Shown in pieces: positions 8,916 to 19,733 of a stretch of 64,000 nucleotides of DNA. The notes below the pieces were generated by a model. It worked only from the letters and a program-made list of their open reading frames with translations. It ran no database searches and was not told the origin of the DNA. The position numbers were made by a program, and so were the translations under genes. The stretch lies in NCBI GenBank assembly GCA_016124975.1, contig WGMP01000052.1:1-64000 (forward strand), read 5' to 3'. Source of the stretch: Phycisphaera sp. (lineage in GTDB: Bacteria; Planctomycetota; Phycisphaerae; Phycisphaerales; SM1A02). Position 1 is the first letter of the stretch, and the number at the start of each line of letters is the position of its first letter.

Positions 8916-9757
8916 CCGCCCAAGTCATCGACGGCAAGGAACTCAGCGCGCGCGTCCGCGAGAACCTCGTGTCGCGCATCAAGGCCGCGGGGCGACCCGT
9001 ACGGCTCGACGCGGTGCTCGTCGGCAGCGACCGCGCGGCCGCGATCTACGCCGAGAACCAGGCGAAGACCTGCGCCGCGGTCGGCATCGACTACCGCCTC
9101 CACCGCCTGCCCGACGGCGCAGGCTACGACGACATCGCGGGGCGCATCCTTCTTCTCAACACGGAAGACGACGTGCGCGCGATCATGCTGCACCTGCCGC
9201 TTCCCGCGGGCGTCGATGTCGAGCGCATCCAGTCGCTCATCGCGCCCGAGAAGGATGTCGAGGGCGTCAACCCCGCGAACATCGGCAATGTCGTCTATGG
9301 GCGACGCAGCCTCGTGCCCTGCACCGCGCTCGCGTCGGTCGAGATGATCGAGTCGACGGGCGTCGAGCTGCGCGGCGCGCGCTGCGTGATCGTGGGCGCC
9401 TCGAACATCGTCGGGAAGCCGATCGCGGTCCTCCTGATGCGCGCGGAGGCGACGGTGATCTCGACCAACAAGTTCACCCGCGGCATCGCAGACCTCACGC
9501 GCTCGGCCGATGTGCTTGTCGCGGCGGCGGGTGTTCCCGGCCTCATCAAGGGCGACATGGTGAAGCCGGGCGCCGTCGTCATCGATGTCGGCATCAACCG
9601 CATCGCCGGCCCCGACGGAAAGTCGATGACGGTCGGCGATGTCGCGTTCGACGAGGTGCGCGAGGTCGCGGGTTTCCTCTCCCCCGTTCCCGGCGGGGTC
9701 GGGCCGATGACGGTGGCGATGCTTCTTCGCAACACGGTCGAGGCCGCGCTGCGCTGA
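8912..9757 (+). CDS. folD: FolD-family methylene-THF dehydrogenase (cyclohydrolase Lys missing)
   Basis: FolD interconverts methylene-, methenyl- and formyl-tetrahydrofolate. The 281-residue length and the motifs MLHLPLPAGVD, APEKDVEGVNP, VIVGASNIVGKPIA and SPVPGGVGPMTVAMLL place it in the family. Two conserved sites differ. In the YxxxK motif the catalytic lysine (E. coli Lys54) is glutamine: IYAENQAKTC, codon CAG near 9061. The usual PCTP is PCTA. In human FolD loss of this lysine removes cyclohydrolase but spares dehydrogenase activity, so this enzyme may be dehydrogenase-only. It overlaps purC by four bases. Confidence 0.9.
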   Translation: MTAQVIDGKELSARVRENLVSRIKAAGRPVRLDAVLVGSDRAAAIYAENQAKTCAAVGIDYRLHRLPDGAGYDDIAGRILLLNTEDDVRAIMLHLPLPAGVDVERIQSLIAPEKDVEGVNPANIGNVVYGRRSLVPCTALASVEMIESTGVELRGARCVIVGASNIVGKPIAVLLMRAEATVISTNKFTRGIADLTRSADVLVAAAGVPGLIKGDMVKPGAVVIDVGINRIAGPDGKSMTVGDVAFDEVREVAGFLSPVPGGVGPMTVAMLLRNTVEAALR

Positions 9758-9868
9758 ACGCAGGCTGCACTGCGGCTGTTTCCTCGCGCAGACCTCGCGA
9801 AAGACAGGCTCAGCCCGCGGCGGTCGCGTGTACAGTGTGCGCTCGCACACAGTACGAAAGGCGACTTC

Positions 9869-11002
9869 ATGAAGATCCTGACCACGCTCTCGCTCGCGAC
9901 CGTCCTCAGCTTCGCACACACCACGCTCGCGCAGGACGCGGTGCCCGCGACCAAGATCGCGCCCGCCTCGCCCGCCGCGCAGGAGCGCCCCGCTGCGCCC
10001 GCGCCGCTCTCGGTCGGCGACAAGGCGCCCGCGTTCGCGGTCGACAGCTGGGTGAAGGGCGACCCCTTCGAGTCGCTCGAGTCGGGCAAGGTCCATGTGA
10101 TGGAGTTCTGGGCGACCTGGTGCGGACCGTGCATCGCCGCCATCCCGCACCTCACCGAGCTTCAGGCGAAGTACCCCGATGTCCGCTTCGTCGGCGTCGC
10201 CGCCAGCGAGCGCGGCCCTGACGAGGCCGCGAAGTTCGCGAAGGTGAAGGACTTCGTCGACGGCAAGGGCGACGGCATGGGCTACCGCGTGGCCTATGTT
10301 GGCGACCGCGAGAAGATGAGCCGTCCGTGGATGGAGGCCGCCGGACAGTCGGGCATCCCCTGCACCTTCATCGTCGACGGCGAAGGCCGCGTCGCGTGGA
10401 TCGGCCACCCGATGTCGATGGACGCGCCCCTCGAGAAGATCGTCGCGGGCAGCTGGGACATCGACGCCGCGAAGGCGGAGTTCAGCACGCGCCGCGAGGC
10501 CGAGGCCGCGCGCCGCGCGATCTCGATGGCGATGCGCGCCGCGCGCCAGAGCGGCGACTACACCGAGGTGCTCGCAGCGCTGCGCGAGCAGCTTGCGAAG
10601 CGGCCGAGCGACGACCTGCGCATGACGCTCGTCCAGGTGCTCGCGGGCCCCGCGAAGCTGCCCGCAGAGGCGTGGCCGATCGCGGAGGAGATCCTCGCGA
10701 ACGCAAACGGCAACGCCATGATGCTCAACGCGCTCGCGTGGACGATCGTCGACCCGAACGGCGGCGTCGCCGAGCCGAACCTCGCGATCGCGCACAAGGC
10801 CGCCTCGCGCGCGGTCGAGCTGACCAAGGAGAACGACGGGTCGATCCTCGACACCCTCGCCCGTGTCGAGTTCCGCATGGGGAACACGGTGCGCGCGATC
10901 GAGCTGCAGAAGTCCGCGATCGCAAAGTCCGCCGACGGCCGCATGAAGGACGAGATGGTCACCGTGCTCGCCGAGTACGAGGCCGCCCTCAAGAAGGGCT
11001 GA
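9869..11002 (+). CDS. Secreted thioredoxin-like (TlpA-type) protein with helical C-terminus
   Basis: This 377-residue protein has a signal peptide (about 1-22, MKILTTLSLATVLSFAHTTLA), a Pro/Ala linker, and a thioredoxin/TlpA domain (about 50-200) with the redox motif WCGPC at residues 84-88 and a cis-proline loop GIPCTFIVDG. The C-terminal 160 residues are helical and look like degenerate TPR repeats (LNALAWTIVD, DTLARVEFRMGNTVRAIELQ). It probably acts as an extracytoplasmic thiol-disulfide oxidoreductase. It is a single gene with a strong terminator downstream. Confidence 0.85.
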   Translation: MKILTTLSLATVLSFAHTTLAQDAVPATKIAPASPAAQERPAAPAPLSVGDKAPAFAVDSWVKGDPFESLESGKVHVMEFWATWCGPCIAAIPHLTELQAKYPDVRFVGVAASERGPDEAAKFAKVKDFVDGKGDGMGYRVAYVGDREKMSRPWMEAAGQSGIPCTFIVDGEGRVAWIGHPMSMDAPLEKIVAGSWDIDAAKAEFSTRREAEAARRAISMAMRAARQSGDYTEVLAALREQLAKRPSDDLRMTLVQVLAGPAKLPAEAWPIAEEILANANGNAMMLNALAWTIVDPNGGVAEPNLAIAHKAASRAVELTKENDGSILDTLARVEFRMGNTVRAIELQKSAIAKSADGRMKDEMVTVLAEYEAALKKG

Positions 11003-11025
11003 TTTCGACCGACCCGCAGCGCCCC

Positions 11026-11073
11026 GCGGAGCGGGCGTCGGCCTGGCGCCGGCGTCCGCTCCGCGCTCTTTTT
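11026..11073 (+). terminator. Rho-independent terminator
   Basis: A 17-bp stem pairs 11026-11042 with 11048-11064 with only two G-T wobbles and a five-base loop. It is followed by CTTTTT (11068-11073). It separates the thioredoxin-like gene from the next gene, whose start is 21 bases on. Confidence 0.9.
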
Positions 11074-11094
11074 GGCCGCGCTACCCTGCGCGGC

Positions 11095-12462
11095 ATGTCC
11101 GATCCAGGCGCGCCAGGTTCCTTCACGCACCACGCTCTCACCTCGGCGGCGGCTCCCGCGTCGCGCGGGCGCCATGTCGTCGTCGTCGGCGCGGGAATCG
11201 TGGGCGCGTCGACGGCGTGGCACCTCGCGAAGAAGGGCTTCGCCGTGACGCTCCTCGACCGCGAGCCGCCGCGCGCGATCGCGGACGGCGCGAGCGGCGG
11301 CAACGCGGGGCTTCTCTCGATCGGGCACTATCCGCTCACGCGCCCCGGGGTCTCGTGGCGCGGGCTGAAGTGGATGTTCTCGCGCACGGCGCCCCTCTAC
11401 ATCAAGCCGCGCGTCGACCGTGAGCTCGTCTCGTGGCTCTGGAACTTCCACCTCCACTGCAACCAGCGCCACCTCGACCGCTGCATGGAGGTGCTGTGCG
11501 CGATGGGCTGGCAGACGCTCGAGGTGCTCGAGGGGATCCTCGCCGAGGAGTCGATTCAGTGCGACTACGCGCGCGACGGCTGGCTCGATGTGGTGATGAA
11601 GCCTGAGAACATGGCGCACGCCGAGGCGGAGGCGAAGAGCCTCGAGCGGTTCGGCTACCGCTGGGAGCGGATCGAGGGTGACGACCTGCGGCACCGCGAC
11701 CCATGCTTCACGGGCGAAGTCGCGGGCGCGATCCACATGAAGGACAGCGCCCACTGCGCGCCGGACGACCTGATCGCGGGGCTCGTGCGCGCGCTGCCGA
11801 AGCACGGCGTCGCGCTGCGCTTCGACGCGACCGTGAAGGGATTCCGCCAGCGGCCCTCGGGCGCGGTCGACGGCGTCCTCCTCGAGTCGGGCGAGATGAT
11901 CGCGGCAGACGCCGTTGTCCTCGCCGCGGGAATCTGGAGCGACGCGCTCGGGCGTCTCGCGGGCGTCGCGATTCCCATGCAGGGCGCGCGCGGCTACCAC
12001 CTGCAGCTCGACTACCCAGCCGACGCGCCGCCGCCGAGCCCGTCGACGGGCATGGTGCTGCACGAGACCTTCGTCGCCGTGACGCCGATGGCGCGCGACG
12101 GGAAGCGCCAGCTTCGCCTCGCGGGCACGCTCGAGATCGGCCCGCTCGACGAGCCATGGATGCGCGAGCGGCTCGCGATGCTCATGCGCGGGAGCACGGC
12201 GTATCTCCGCGGGCTCGACAGGCTGAAGGTCGCCTCCGAGTGGGCGGGCTACCGGCCGTGCACCTCGGACGGCATGCCCGCGATCGGCGGCGTGCGCTCG
12301 AAGCCCGGACTCTTCGTCGCGACAGGCCACGCGATGATGGGCATGACGCTCGGCCCCGTCACGGGAAAGGCGATGGCCGAGCTCGTCGCAGGCGAGAAGC
12401 CCTGCTTCGACTGCTCGATGCTCGACCCCGAGCGGTTTGCAGCGCGGCGTTCCGCGGGGTGA
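11095..12462 (+). CDS. FAD-dependent D-amino-acid dehydrogenase-like (DadA/DAO family)
   Basis: This 455-residue flavoprotein has an FAD-binding Rossmann motif near residues 24-52 (VVVVGAGIVGASTAWHLAKK then LLDRE) and the DAO-family C-terminal motif GYRPCTSDGMPAIGG and GHAMMGMTLGP. It most resembles small-subunit D-amino-acid dehydrogenases, which oxidise D-amino acids to 2-oxo acids and pass electrons to the membrane. Substrate cannot be read from sequence. Its last codons and stop fall inside a copy of the dispersed hairpin repeat (12448-12495), so the native 3' end may have been replaced. Confidence 0.8.
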   Translation: MSDPGAPGSFTHHALTSAAAPASRGRHVVVVGAGIVGASTAWHLAKKGFAVTLLDREPPRAIADGASGGNAGLLSIGHYPLTRPGVSWRGLKWMFSRTAPLYIKPRVDRELVSWLWNFHLHCNQRHLDRCMEVLCAMGWQTLEVLEGILAEESIQCDYARDGWLDVVMKPENMAHAEAEAKSLERFGYRWERIEGDDLRHRDPCFTGEVAGAIHMKDSAHCAPDDLIAGLVRALPKHGVALRFDATVKGFRQRPSGAVDGVLLESGEMIAADAVVLAAGIWSDALGRLAGVAIPMQGARGYHLQLDYPADAPPPSPSTGMVLHETFVAVTPMARDGKRQLRLAGTLEIGPLDEPWMRERLAMLMRGSTAYLRGLDRLKVASEWAGYRPCTSDGMPAIGGVRSKPGLFVATGHAMMGMTLGPVTGKAMAELVAGEKPCFDCSMLDPERFAARRSAG

Positions 12463-12495
12463 AGCCCGCGGGCACGGATGATGTCAGCCGTCGAT
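12448..12495 (+). repeat. Degenerate or hybrid copy of the dispersed hairpin repeat
   Basis: The hairpin CCGCGGGGTGAAGCCCGCGG (12452-12471) is followed by GGATGATGTCAGCCGTCGAT, the core also seen at 13.7-14.1, 17.6 and 43.1-43.3 kb. Hairpin and core are in a different order from the other copies. The element supplies the stop codon of the DadA-like gene. Confidence 0.6.
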
Positions 12496-12566
12496 ACCGC
12501 CGCGCACAAACGCCAGCAGCGCTCGGCCGCGCCTGTCTCGTCACCAAAGCCACGCGGCGCCGCGCC

Positions 12567-13211
12567 TCACCGCCGCCTGCGGATCGCCGCGAGCGGCGCG
12601 AGGCCGAGCAACGCCACCGCCCCCGCAGCAGGCGCGGGGATGATCGTCTCGAAGGAGATGCTGCGGCCGACACCCCATCCGATGCTTGACGTATGGATGT
12701 TGATCCGATCGAAGCTGGCGGTGCTCGTCAAGCCGAAAAACTCGGTCTGGTAGGTCGGGTCGGGTGTCGGGATGAAAAAGCCCTGGCCGACCAGTTGATC
12801 TCCGAGCCTCAGATAGAAGTAAAAGCCAGCAAACAGCCGAAAGTCGAGCGCCACGGAGTGAATCGGCGCGGCAAACCGAACCGTGTTCGACATCGGCGAA
12901 GCCCCCGCGTAGAAGGCCACGGTTCCCGTGGGCACACCCCAGAAGTCGGCCTGCACCGCGTCGAGCGCAACGCCGTGCATCGTGAGGTTGGTCACCCCCA
13001 TCGGCGCGAAGTGGCCGCCGAAGCCGAAGGAAGTCTGCGGAATGTCGGGCATCCCGATCGTGGTCACAGCGCCCGTGACCGCCTCCCACTCCGCGCGGTC
13101 GCTGTACTGGACGACCTCCGCGGAGACCGTCTGCGCCGATGTGAGCGCGCCGATGGCGACCGCCGCGCCGTAGACAATCCCTGACCTCGCCTTGCGATTC
13201 CGTTGTGCCAT
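12567..13211 (-). CDS. Secreted protein with PEP-CTERM-like sorting tail
   Basis: This 214-residue protein has a signal peptide (residues 1-31, cleavage after QTVSA), a beta-rich body with no recognised enzyme motif, and a C-terminal tripartite tail: Pro/Ala motif IPAPAAG, a hydrophobic stretch AVALLGLAPLAA and terminal IRRRR. That layout matches PEP-CTERM/exosortase-type sorting signals common in planctomycetes. The start at 13211 is favoured over 13304 because AAGGGAGG lies six bases upstream and the signal peptide begins there. No exosortase gene is visible in the window. Confidence 0.8.
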   Translation of the reverse strand: MAQRNRKARSGIVYGAAVAIGALTSAQTVSAEVVQYSDRAEWEAVTGAVTTIGMPDIPQTSFGFGGHFAPMGVTNLTMHGVALDAVQADFWGVPTGTVAFYAGASPMSNTVRFAAPIHSVALDFRLFAGFYFYLRLGDQLVGQGFFIPTPDPTYQTEFFGLTSTASFDRINIHTSSIGWGVGRSISFETIIPAPAAGAVALLGLAPLAAIRRRR

Positions 13212-13332
13212 CACGAGCCTCCCTTTGCAATCGTCCAAACCACCTCGTCGAAGATCCCCCCGTGCGCCCCGAATCAGCGCCGGATTCGGGCTGCCAAGAG
13301 CCATCGATCGATCCCCACAGAGGCGATCGCGT

Positions 13333-13394
13333 GGTCCTTGGTACTTAGTCCTTGGTCCTTAGTCCTTGGTCCTTGGTCCTTGGTCCTTGGTCCC
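13333..13394. repeat. Heptanucleotide tandem array
   Basis: Eight full 7-bp units of consensus GGTCCTT, with variants GGTACTT and AGTCCTT, plus a partial unit. It lies about 120 bp upstream of the secreted-protein gene starting at 13211. A shorter relative (GGTCCTTCGTCCTGAGTCC) lies at about 17249, upstream of another minus-strand secreted-protein gene. Confidence 0.9.
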
Positions 13395-13650
13395 ATGCCG
13401 ATCCTCGCCCGAGTCATTGCCATCCGATCCTGCCTTTCCCGGCTGAGCCGATGCACCAATCTACGCAAGACGAGGCGAGCATCAAGTCATTGACGGATGA
13501 ATTCAAAAATTTGTCAAAGCCCTGCCCCGCGAAGGGCGGGATGCCCCCTGTTCAGGGCGTTTGGACAGTTGGAGCGATTGCGGAGAAGTCGATTGGAATG
13601 AGATCAATTGCCTTTGAAATGGAGATGCGCGCCTGAGCGTCGACTCTCTT
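13395..13650. other. Intergenic DNA without recognised gene
   Basis: No coding or structural feature is evident. The stretch 13401-13440 shares short blocks (CCTCGCCCGA, ATCCTGCCTTT) with 17285-17325, suggesting an old shared upstream element. Confidence 0.5.
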
Positions 13651-14160
13651 GGGTGCCCGCATGCTTCAGCATGCGGAACGGATGGTGTCAGCCTTCGACT
13701 CCGACGGTTGTCGTTCCGCAGGTTGAAACCTGCGGGCACCCCTGGTGAGCGACTCCGACGACCTGAACCGCACGCCACGAAAATCAGGGGTGCCCGCATG
13801 CTTCAGCATGCGGAACGGATGACGCCAGCCGTCGACTCCGACGGTTCGCGTTCCGCAGGTTGAAACCTGCGGGCACCCCTGGTGAACGACTCCGACGACC
13901 TGAACCTTGCGCCACGAAAATCAGGGGTGCCCGCATGCTTCAGCATGCGGAACGGATGACGCCAGCCGTCGACTCCGACGCGTGTCGTTCAGCAGGTTGA
14001 AACCTGCGGGCACCCCTGGTGAGCGACTCCCACGACCTGAACCTTGCGACACGAAAATCAGGGGTGCCCGCATGCTTCAGCATGCGGAACGGGTGATGTC
14101 AGCCGTCGACTCCGACGAGCGTCGCTCCGCAGACTTCGTCTGCGGGCACTCATGGCCTTC
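13651..14160. repeat. Four tandem 137-bp hairpin repeats
   Basis: Units start at 13651, 13788, 13925 and 14062, exactly 137 bp apart. Each has outer arms GGGTGCCCGCA and TGCGGGCACCC, an inner hairpin CCGCATGCTTCAGCATGCGG, a core GGATG(A/G)(T/C)G(T/C)CAGCC(G/T)TCGACTC, and a second hairpin CCGCAGGTTGAAACCTGCGG. The last unit instead ends in CCGCAGACTTCGTCTGCGG. It is not CRISPR: the units are long and have no spacers. Confidence 0.92.
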
Positions 14161-14224
14161 CGATTCCGGTGATCGTGATTCACGCCAGAGGGCGCCACCG
14201 CAGCGGCGGCAAGCGTCCGACGGG

Positions 14225-16068
14225 CTACCGAACGATCAGCCTTGGGAAGGACGGCTGTCCCGTCGAGGAAGAGAAGTAGCTGCTTGCATCGGGGAAGGGA
14301 ATGAGCGGCACCACGCGATGACGCGGACGCGTCGAGATGTCGCTCGAAAGCGGGCCGAACATGTCTGCGAGCATCCCGCCAACATAATAGTTCACCCAAT
14401 TCTGCCAGTTCGGGCTGCCCTTCGGCCACTGTCGCAAACTCATCCGGTCGTCCTCACTGATCCTCGCGGCGATCTCCCCGAGATACTGAAGCGCCTCCCG
14501 CTCCTTGTGAATGCCCGCAGGGCAGAGCGTCGCCGGCTGGAAGGGAGAGCTCACCGTGAGGCGGATCGCAGCAAGGACAGCCTCCGCGGCATCGTGGTTA
14601 CCGATCAGCGCAAGTGGCTCGCGCAGCGCCGCCTCAAACCGCGCCCGCTGCGCAGCGCGCGCCTCGAGGACCTCGCGAGGAAGCGCACCGCTGAGGTTCC
14701 ATGCCGCGGCGTACATCTCCCACACCACCGTGCGGGCCTGCACACGGTCGATGCCCTGCCGCATGCTTCCGTTCAACCGTGCCTCGAGATGCTCGGAGAT
14801 GGCCGACTGATCGCTCGCCGTCATCGACCAGCCGATGGGCAGGTTCGACTCCAGCATGGCGAAACGCATCTCGAGCTCATCGAGCGATTCCTGCGGGAAG
14901 CCGCCGAGCACCGCATACTTGCGCGCGAGTTCGTGCAGCCGCTCGACCAGCCGTCGTCGGGCGTCGACTCCCTGGGACACGGTGGCGGCGAGATCCCATG
15001 CATCGAGCGGGAAGTGCGGCGAGTGGGACCACGACTGGAAGCCGGCGGACCGAAGCGGGATTCGCATCGCGACCAGGTCGGCGCTGCGCGACGCGCCCGC
15101 GCTCCGCAACACATGGCGCAGATTCGCGACATCCGCATCGGCGCCGTCGATGTCGCCGTTCGCGCGCTTGAGCGCCTGCTGCCCATCCACTGCGACAGCC
15201 CATGCCACGAAGCCAAGTGGATGCCGCGGCGGGAGCAGCGGAAGCTCGCGTGCCTTTGCGTCAGGCTTCGAAGCGGCCGTCTCGGTCGCCGGCGGCGCGG
15301 GGGCAACGGCTTCCTCCCCTGGCGTGCTCGCGCGCGCGCGCGCGTCGGAAAGAAGCTTGACTCCGTGGCTCGCGAGCGCAGACGCCTCGGCGATCGCGGA
15401 CCCTTGCCAGCGCTCGATCTCCTCCTCGGTCTGCGCGGCGGTTCCACGCGGCGCGCAGCGGGCATCGAGCGCGACGAACGCCTGCAGGCTCGCGTACTCG
15501 AGAGACTTGTCGAGCGCGTCCGACGAGAGCGGCGCGGGCACGCCGAGCACGGCGGATGCGGGCTCCAGCACGACCTCGGCGTGGAAATGGCTTGCGGCCT
15601 GGGCGTTCGCGGCGACAGACGCCTGGGCGAACGAGAGCCCCAGCACCCGCTGGACGAGCGCCGCCTTTCGCGCCGCAGCGCCGTCGTTCGCCGCGGGCCG
15701 CAACGCGCCGCTCATCAGCACGGGCCCGAGCACCACGCGCGCCGCGCGCTCGGGAGTAGCCGCCTCGCGCCTCGCAACCACGATGGCAATGGTCTCGGCG
15801 GGCTGCCTCAGCGTCCATGTGCCGTCCGCGTCGATGAACCAGCACTGCTCCTCGGGTTGGCCGTCGTTGAGCGCGAGCGCGAGCCACGCCTCGAGCGAGC
15901 GCGCCGTTGGTACCGCGTCGACGGCCGTTCCCTCCTGCGCGGCAACAGGCGGATCTGATACCTGCGATGACGCCGGCGCGCCCGTCGCGAACAGGACCGC
16001 CCAGAGAACACACCCCAGCCCTCGCGTCCACTCGGCGCCCGACGCGATCGAGATCGGCTGGGATCGAA

Positions 16069-16072
<4 letters not shown>
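14225..16072 (-). CDS. Secreted protein of unknown function
   Basis: I do not recognise this 615-residue protein. After the GTG start (VIRSQPISIA) there is a hydrophobic segment near residues 20-36 (LGCVLWAVLFATGAPASSQ) consistent with a signal peptide, then a largely helical Ala/Glu-rich body with a Pro/Ala-rich stretch near residues 245-275. The C-terminal region contains WQNWVNYYVGGMLADMFG. The GTG overlaps the TGA of the upstream gene (GTGA) and has GGAGGAGGT upstream, so it is translationally coupled to the phase-variable gene at 16069-17187. Confidence 0.7.
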
Positions 16073-17187
<1,115 letters not shown>

Positions 17188-17582
17188 CCCATTCCGAACT
17201 CCTTGATCAATCGAAAGTTCTGATCTTTCTGGCACTGTCCCAGCACAATGGTCCTTCGTCCTGAGTCCCCAACCTCGCATCCTGAACCTCGCCCGATCGC
17301 CTGCAATCGGATCCTGCCTTTGCTGACCGCGGTTGCGCCTTGAAGATACGCAACTCCTGTGCCACGTCAAGTGCGCAATGGCACTTTGACGAGATTCTTG
17401 GAGAAGTCGGCGTGGCCCTCTTATCGGGGCGTCTGGGCATGCCGAAACCTCGGTAGTGCATGCACCTCTCGCCAACATGGTCATGTTGGACCACGCGAAG
17501 CACTTGCGCAACAAACTGGCGCGATGAACAATCCGATGGATCACGGGCGTGAGCCCCAGTGACTCTCGCGCGACGAACGCCC
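17188..17582. other. Upstream region of the phase-variable operon
   Basis: It holds the ribosome binding site AAGGAG (about 17198-17203) and a second ATG at 17190-17192. A degenerate heptamer stretch near 17249 resembles the 13.33-kb array. I see no gene; small ORFs here lack ribosome binding sites. Confidence 0.4.
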
Positions 17583-17584
17583 GG

Positions 17585-17677
17585 GTTCCTTGGGCGAGGT
17601 CCAAGGAACGGATGGTGTCAGCCGTCGACTCCGACGATCGACGTTCCGCAGACTTCGTCTGCGGGCACTCATGGCCC
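17585..17677. repeat. Single dispersed hairpin repeat
   Basis: Arms TTCCTTGG and CCAAGGAA (loop GCGAGGT), then the core GGATGGTGTCAGCCGTCGAC, then hairpin CCGCAGACTTCGTCTGCGG followed by GCACTCATGGCC. Same architecture as the 137-bp units, with a different first stem. Confidence 0.85.
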
Positions 17678-17727
17678 ATCGACTTCGTTGACCCGAGTTC
17701 ACGCCGACGGCGCTGGAACGCGCAGCC

Positions 17728-18651
17728 TCACCAGAGCCATGCGGCGCCGACGACGCCCGCGCTGTCGCCGAGTTCGGCGCGGCGGATCGGGGTCGTGAAG
17801 CTGTCGCCGAAGACGGCACGCGCGACGAGGGCGGGCACGGCGTCCGTGGCGGCGCGCAGGTTGCTCGCGCCGCCGCCGAGGACGATTGCGTCGGGGTCGA
17901 GGAGATTGACGACATCCGCAAGCGACACCGCGAGCCGCGCGCTCCAGCGCGCGATCGCGGCCTGCGCATCGACATCGCCCGCATCCGCCGCGCGCTCGAT
18001 CTCGGGAAGCCGCAGCGTGCGGCCCGTAGCGCGCGCGAACTCGCGCTCGACGGAGGGGCCCGAGAGATACTGCTCGCGGCAGTCGACCAGGCCGCAGTAG
18101 CAGGCGCGCGGGGCGTGCGGCGCGCCCGACGCCAGCGCCTCGCGCGCGAGCCCCTGCTGCTCGCCGTGGCCGAACTCGCCGCCGACCGCGTTGCGGCCTT
18201 CGCGGGCGATGCGGTCGATGACGACGCCCCCGCCGACGCCCGTGCCGAGGATCACGCCGAAGACGACGCGCGCCTCGCGCGCGGCGCCCGCGACCGCCTC
18301 GGCGAGCGCGAAGCAGTTCGCGTCGTTCGCCATGCGCACGGGCCGCGCGAGGGCGCGAGAGAGATCCTCGACGAACGGGCGACCGTTGAGGCAGGTCGAG
18401 TTCGAGTTCCGCTGCAGGCCAGAGACGGGAGAGATCGACCCTGGCGCGCCGAGTCCGACGGGGGTCGCCCCATCGAGCGCACAGTCTGCGGCAAGCCGCG
18501 CGACGAGCGACGCCACGGCACGCACGGTGCCCTCGTAGTCGCCTTGCGGCGTCGGCACCCGCTCGCGCCACAGGATCTCCGACTCGCCGCGCACCGCGGC
18601 TGCCTCGATCTTCGTGCCGCCGAGATCGACGCCGATCCTGATCGCGCTCAC
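17728..18651 (-). CDS. ROK-family sugar kinase
   Basis: This 307-residue protein is a ROK kinase, most like fructokinase or glucokinase. The ATP-binding motif is at residues 9-14 (DLGGTK), the catalytic region is MANDANCFALAE, the phosphate loop is ILGTGVGGGVV, and the ROK zinc motif near residue 184 reads CYCGLVDCREQ, a variant of CxCGxxGCxE. Substrate specificity cannot be read. GTG at 18651 overlaps the TGA of the ureohydrolase gene (GTGA), so three genes (AsmA-like, ureohydrolase, ROK) form a coupled operon. Confidence 0.88.
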   Translation of the reverse strand: MSAIRIGVDLGGTKIEAAAVRGESEILWRERVPTPQGDYEGTVRAVASLVARLAADCALDGATPVGLGAPGSISPVSGLQRNSNSTCLNGRPFVEDLSRALARPVRMANDANCFALAEAVAGAAREARVVFGVILGTGVGGGVVIDRIAREGRNAVGGEFGHGEQQGLAREALASGAPHAPRACYCGLVDCREQYLSGPSVEREFARATGRTLRLPEIERAADAGDVDAQAAIARWSARLAVSLADVVNLLDPDAIVLGGGASNLRAATDAVPALVARAVFGDSFTTPIRRAELGDSAGVVGAAWLW

Positions 18652-19733
18652 GGCTCTTCCTCGGCGGGCCCACGCGGACCGTCACCGTCGCCGCCTGCAT
18701 CGCCGTCCGCATCTCCGTCGACGCCGTCCGCAGGCGCGCTGTGCTCCTTCTCGACCTCCGCAAGCGCGATCGCGACCTCGTAGATGAGCGCCGCGCCAAG
18801 CCGCGCGGTGCGGTCGTCTTGATCGAGCGGCGGCGAGAGCTCGGCGATCTCGATCCCGATCATGCGCTCGCTTTCGAGAAGACCCCTGTAGATCCTGCGG
18901 AACGCCGCATCGGGCACGAGGCCCATCGCGGTCGGCGCGCTGACGCCCGGCGCGTAGGCAGAGGCGAACACATCGAGATCGACGGACAGGCAGATCTCCG
19001 CGTCGCCGACCTCGTCGTTGAGCGCCTCCATCACCTCCTCGATGGTGTCGAGGGCGAAGCCGTCGACATCGACGAGAAGCGAGCCTGCCTCGATGGCGCG
19101 GCTGAAGAGCCGCTCGGTGTTGCCGAGCCGCTGCACGCCGAACGCTGCATAGAGGAACCGCTTGCCGTTCGCCTGGCACCACTCCCACGCCTGCGTGAAG
19201 GGCGTGCCGGAGTTCGGGCCCGACTCGGGGATCGGCCTGAGGTCGAGGTGCGCGTCGAAGTTGACGCACGCGGGCGCCGCACCGCGCGCGCGTGCGGCGC
19301 CGAGGAAGTGGCCATACGCCATGTCGTGGCCACCGCCGAGGATGACGGGCATGGCGCCCGCACGCACGATGCGCTCGACGGCCCACGCGAGCGCCTCCTG
19401 CGTCTCGAGGACGGTGCGGCCCTCGACGATGTCGCCTGCGTCGAGCAGCGTGATGCCCTCGACCGCGGGAAACGCGGCCATGCGCGCGCGAAGCCTGGCG
19501 GGCCCCTCCGCGGCACCCGCGCGTCCGAGGTTCTGCCGGACGCCGAGGTCGCTCGCGTAGCCGATGAAGACGATCGTCGGATCAAAGAAGTGCTCGAGCT
19601 CGCCGCGGAGGTCGAGGAACGAGACGAGCTGGTGCCAGCGCGCGAGATCGGCGTCGGTGCCGTCGATGCGGCCGGACCAGAGCGCGCGGTGCGCGGCGCC
19701 CGCAGCGGCGTAGGCCGCGGGAACCTCGCTCAC
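18648..19733 (-). CDS. Ureohydrolase (formimidoylglutamase/agmatinase-like)
   Basis: This 361-residue arginase-superfamily enzyme hydrolyses a guanidino- or formimino-group using two Mn ions. Metal-site motifs are [20 protein letters not shown] with NSGTPF, and [18 protein letters not shown]. The NSGTPF loop and overall layout fit HutG formimidoylglutamase better than agmatinase, but no other hut gene is nearby. The last 35 residues are an acidic Asp/Gly-rich tail without known function. ATG at 19733 overlaps the upstream stop (ATGA). Confidence 0.8.
   Translation of the reverse strand: MSEVPAAYAAAGAAHRALWSGRIDGTDADLARWHQLVSFLDLRGELEHFFDPTIVFIGYASDLGVRQNLGRAGAAEGPARLRARMAAFPAVEGITLLDAGDIVEGRTVLETQEALAWAVERIVRAGAMPVILGGGHDMAYGHFLGAARARGAAPACVNFDAHLDLRPIPESGPNSGTPFTQAWEWCQANGKRFLYAAFGVQRLGNTERLFSRAIEAGSLLVDVDGFALDTIEEVMEALNDEVGDAEICLSVDLDVFASAYAPGVSAPTAMGLVPDAAFRRIYRGLLESERMIGIEIAELSPPLDQDDRTARLGAALIYEVAIALAEVEKEHSAPADGVDGDADGDAGGDGDGPRGPAEEEP

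Noticed and set aside
13651-14160. Possible CRISPR array
   Set aside because: Units are 137 bp, contiguous and without unique spacers; no cas genes are near.
13907-15958. 683-codon plus-strand frame
   Set aside because: It reads antisense through the hairpin repeats and the secreted-protein gene and has no recognisable domain.
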